From assembly GCA_949592205.1 (NCBI GenBank), contig CATIUR010000004.1, positions 88,648,337-88,712,336 of the forward strand: a stretch of 64,000 bases of DNA, in the 5' to 3' direction. How positions within the stretch are numbered: the first letter of the stretch is position 1; the number at the start of each line of letters is the position of its first letter. Made by a program: the position numbers and the translations under genes. The DNA is from Helichrysum umbraculigerum. Taxonomy: Eukaryota; Streptophyta; Magnoliopsida; Asterales; Asteraceae. The notes under the pieces were generated by a model. It was given only the letters and a program-made list of their open reading frames with translations, was not told the origin of the DNA and made no database searches. Below, piece by piece: positions 60,727 through 64,000 of this stretch.

Positions 60727-62813
60727 GGGTTCTTTGGGTTCATTTGAGAGGGCACCATATACCTTCCACACCTTGGAAAACACACATCTCTACACACTTT
60801 CTTTTATTTCTTTGTAATTGTAATTCTTCCTAGTTAATTAGACTAGCTAATTAACTAATCAAAGAAGTTTTTTACGGAGGTACTCCGGGACGCATATTTT
60901 AGCTACGAGTTATTGTACTTCTTTTCAGATTTTAATCTATCTATCATATTTAAATATGTTTGTTCTTTATTTTATAAATTTAAATATGCATGCTAGAATT
61001 GCCATGATTAATTAGATAACTCAATTGTCTGCTATGATAGTCGTTTAGTAAGTATTAAATATGTGATTATGCGATATGTTATGAGATTGCGGATGGTTTA
61101 CATTACAAATGGATATAGGAATTAAATCTTTATCGTTTATCTGCCCAACTCATGTTGTGACTAAAACCTTATCCAAAAATGAACGTAGCTAACTCATAGG
61201 GTATAGGTCACTTAGTTATACTATGTTAGATTGAATCAATGAGCTCGGCATGGCCGGTGTTCTCCAGACCAAACTAGGATTCAAGAGACACAGAATATGG
61301 GAATAGAGGTAGATTAAGATTAAATTCATATAGGCGATATTTTTTAGACAACTTTCGAAATATCCTCAACTTAGATAATAATTTTGTATGCTTAGATTGA
61401 ACTATTGCTTTGATCATCTTATTGCATGTTCTTGTTTGATTGTTGCCTTAGGATCATCATAATAGTGAAATATAAATGGCACTAATTGTCGTGAAATAAT
61501 ATGACGGCCCCTATTCGACTGTTCTTTGATATAGTACTGGAAACGCTTACGGCGGAGTACAAATGTATGGAAGTCAAGAACGACCGAAGGTAGTTATATT
61601 ATGGATCGAATAACAAACGTATTACTTAGGTTTCCATTTGTAGTATGAATCATCCCTGTTTTGTTGCATCCCTGAATAATGTTGATAACTCGTACGAATA
61701 AGTGATGACATATTATCCGGCCGCCTAGACCAGTTGATCCAACCTATTCCGACGAGGGTAAAACCCGTTCATAAGATTGTTTATTCAACAAACTACGCCA
61801 TGATTCGGACATCTCTGACGACCGAGATTGGGGAATAGGATTCGAGATTAACTGTCGGATAATATGGTGAGACACCCGTCAAATTAGGACTAGTAATTAG
61901 TGTCTAATCAAGTTTTAATACATGTAATTAGTTCTGTGTTAGGCTAATTTGTGTATCAAATGATATATTGTTGAATATATACAAGTATGCGATTTGATTA
62001 AATCGTACAAGTTCCAAATCGAATATAATTCGGTTCAATTAAATATGGACGTTGGTGAACAATTTAATTAAATAACATAACATTATTTAATGAAACTATT
62101 ATATCTCAAGAATATTATTTTTATAATATTTCGTATCCATTTCATACCGTACAAATAAAATTTACGCGATTAAAATGCAAACGCACAAACAAAACGAAAC
62201 AATTTAAGTTATATTATATAACTCAAATATTAAGTATTTGGTTAAATACTTCAATGAAAATATTGGATAATTATTCACATTTTAAAATGTATATTTAAAT
62301 GCGTATTAAATTAATTAAACAATTAAACAATCGGGAAAACGAACACCGCACGGAACGCGATTGCAGGAAAGTAAAAATTGGTGAAGCCCACCTCGTGGAC
62401 CCCACCGAATCAGCCAAAAAGGGGGATCCACCCCTTTTTCCCCATTCATTTTCATCACCATCTTTTTCTATCTCTCTCTCTCTCTTCTCTTTTCTCTCTA
62501 AATCATCCAAATCCACCACCACATTAATTAGCAAAATAACACCATTAAACGCACTCGGATCATACCACTCTTTTGGAGAAAAAGAGCCACCACGCAACGA
62601 TCTACAACCTCATCTTTTCGGATTTTCGATTCGACACCGCGTAAGTTTCCGACAAAAACCCGAAACTCTCCGTTTTCGCTCATTTTTATGTGTTTGTTGT
62701 TTATATAAGCTCAAAATGTCCATATAAGGGTTGGGTAAAAGATTTGGAACGAATGGTCACCGGAAAACACGTTTTTGGCTCAAAATCCGGCGAACAGTTG
62801 GAAGTGTCGCTAG

Positions 62814-63067
62814 TGTGCCAAAAACAGTACTAGCGACACTAGCCAAGTGTCGCTATGCATAAGTGTCGCCCCTATAGCGACACTACTTAAGTGTCGCTGA
62901 ATTACTTAACCAGATTTAACGTAGCGACACTCCCTTAGTGACGCCAAAATTCATAAGTGTCACCTTAGCGACACTACTCAAGTGTCGCCCAACTATTGAA
63001 AATCATAAATATAGCGACACTTACTAAGTGTCGCCTAAGCCCGTAGCGACACTAGCTTAGTGTCGCC
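62814..63067 (+). repeat. Tekay-E LTR array: six AGCGACACT-N5-AGTGTCGCY hairpins
   Basis: Inverted pairs lie at 62832-62854, 62876-62898, 62923-62945, 62967-62989, 63013-63035 and 63045-63067. All have 9-nt arms and exactly 5-nt loops with different loop sequences. Start steps are 44, 47, 44, 46 and 32. Only one arm carries a change in the core (GTGACGCC at 62938). Confidence 0.95.
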
Positions 63068-63163
63068 AAAAACAGAATATTTACAACTTTTTACTAAGTG
63101 TCGAGACCAAAATTTTATCACTTGATTTCACCCAAATTCAAGTCCAGATGCGTTTTTCACCAA

Positions 63164-63250
63164 AGCCAGGGGCCAGCCCCTTGGACCCCGCCAGGGGTTG
63201 CCACCCCTGGAACCCCGCTAACCAGGGGCGCTGCCCCCGGACCCCCGTCA
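63164..63250 (+). repeat. GC-rich repeats (CCAGGGG / CCCCTGG) in the Tekay-E LTR
   Basis: Four or so short CCAGGGG, CCCCTGG and GGACCCCG repeats form a GC island of about 85 bp in AT-rich sequence. Inverted copies could pair. Confidence 0.8.
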
Positions 63251-63511
63251 CCTAAAAGTTTGTAAACACTTTTAAGTACAACACTTCAAAATCAAAATAA
63301 TAATATCGAGATTATTATTACAAACAATCACCAACGGGCCGTACACGTTTTCAAATACTCAAATCAATCAACCAAATCTTAGTAATTTGGACAAGTCAAT
63401 CAACCAAATCGGGGTAATTTGGACATCATAGATAAATAAACAATTACAAAGGTAGTCTTTCGAGATACCTGTACAATTAATAATCATTACGTGTCGTGGA
63501 CACACTCAGGT

Positions 63512-64000
63512 TACAAGTCTTCGGACATTGATGATCCCAGCTAGAGATCTTAGTATGTATTACTTTGATTGATTATTAATAAGCTTGCGGAATAGTTTAT
63601 TAATAACTTGAAGAACAAACTTGTATATAACAGAATATCTAACCAAAAGCTTCAATATTATTAACAATAATACGAACACACAATTTGTGTTAGGGTTTAC
63701 AACCTTGAAGCTAATAACTAGAATGAATTCGTCATACTCTAGGGTTTTACAGGATCTCTATTTATAACATATAGAGTCCTTTACAGAATCAAACTATTAT
63801 GGAATCATATCTATTCCATAATTCTCTCTATTCAACTATATCTAACCAACAGTGGTTATCTATATCACTAACAGGGGTAGTACTCGTATATTATCAACAG
63901 TGGTTGAGTACTTAATACAAAATACAAACTACACACTAACAGTGGCACTGTTAGACAAACTACTTGACAGCGGCAGCTACTAACTAGCAGTGGCAACTAC
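63512..64000 (-). mobile_element. copia-3 LTR (minus strand), partial
   Basis: Its reverse complement ends GACTTGTAA, close to the copia-2 LTR end GACTTGTCA, and has TCCGCAAGCTTATT where copia-2 has TCCGCAACTTCTTG. A minus-strand TATAAATA is at 63779-63786. The window ends inside it. Confidence 0.65.
63845..64000 (-). repeat. copia-3 word array (CCACTGCTAG / CCACTGTTAG)
   Basis: On the minus strand about six words such as CCACTGTTAG, CCGCTGTCAAG and CCACTGCTAG lie upstream of the TATA box. They belong to the same word family as copia-2. Confidence 0.75.

Larger units (their letters stand above)
60002..61867 (+). mobile_element. Tat-like LTR H, inserted in element G, cut by Tekay-E
   Basis: It begins TGATATCGCGTAAAAAGTCA, like the element F LTR. 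TATAAATA lies at 60719. Frames at 60373-60723 fall on the repeat region and are not supported as genes. The end is not seen because Tekay-E starts at 61868. Confidence 0.7.
61868..63511 (+). mobile_element. Tekay-E LTR (5' part), cut by copia-3
   Basis: It starts TGAGACACCC and aligns with the Tekay-C LTR and, less closely, with Tekay-D (shared ACGAACACCGCACGGA). The 142-codon frame at 62299-62727 lies in the LTR and has no recognised domain. The right part is missing. Confidence 0.75.

Noticed and set aside
62299..62727. 142-codon plus-strand frame in the Tekay-E LTR
   Set aside because: Position equals the Tekay-D LTR leader region and the protein is not conserved between them.

Overview
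This window is plant nuclear DNA made almost entirely of nested LTR retrotransposons. I see no host gene. The signs are initiator-tRNA-Met primer binding sites (TGGTATCAGAGC), chromodomain Ty3/gypsy (Tekay/Del-type) pol, SIRE-type Ty1/copia pol followed by an extra nuclear-looking ORF, and a Tat/Athila-type gag. The extra ORF resembles proteins I recall from Asteraceae genomes, sometimes annotated there as 'synaptobrevin, longin-like'. I therefore infer an Asteraceae genome (moderate confidence, no search run).

Layout. (1) 1-3489: 3' part of a SIRE-like copia element (copia-1, +), with its extra ORF and 3' LTR. It appears inserted in the gag region of (2) copia-2 (+, 3490-11819; broken gag-pol, extra ORF split by one TAG, 3' LTR). 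Copia-2 sits in the 5' LTR of (3) Tekay-A (+, 11820-27102; dead pol, about 4.3-kb LTRs). The 3' LTR of Tekay-A carries a complete solo LTR (21798-25460, TSD TATAT); the 5' LTR copy shows the empty site. Tekay-A interrupts (4) element F (+, 27103 to about 35600), a Tat/Athila-type gag-protease element with no reverse transcriptase. (5) From about 35623 leftover pieces of a minus-strand Tekay (Tekay-C) appear, split by a non-coding LARD-like element (35677-43739) and by a young full-length Tekay-D (46795-57392, TSD CCTAA, two 2392-bp LTRs). (6) Tekay-C lies in G, a minus-strand relative of F (57469-60001). (7) G is broken by a Tat-like LTR (60002-61867), followed by a Tekay-E LTR (61868 to about 63511) and a minus-strand copia-3 LTR to the right edge.

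Main observation. Every LTR family here with enough sequence carries a cluster of short, mostly CG-rich, often (quasi)palindromic words. Word sequences differ between families and spacer sequences are unrelated, but spacer lengths are nearly constant. Examples: GCGACGT-N8-ACGTCGC (22 nt) in copia-1 and Tekay-D, which belong to different superfamilies; GCGACAC-N7-GTGTCGC (21 nt) in Tekay-C and Tekay-E; GCCGTACAYGGCC every 21 bp in F; ACCCGCCGGGT every 20-21 bp in the LARD; paired GAATACGGCGTATTC 15-mers with 4-bp gaps in the solo LTR; AGGAAAT-N23-ATTTCCT in Tekay-A. Arrays in the copia and Tat elements lie upstream of TATA boxes, and in the copias they flank the extra ORF on both sides. I read them as binding-site arrays, possibly for element-encoded or host regulators. 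Function is inference.
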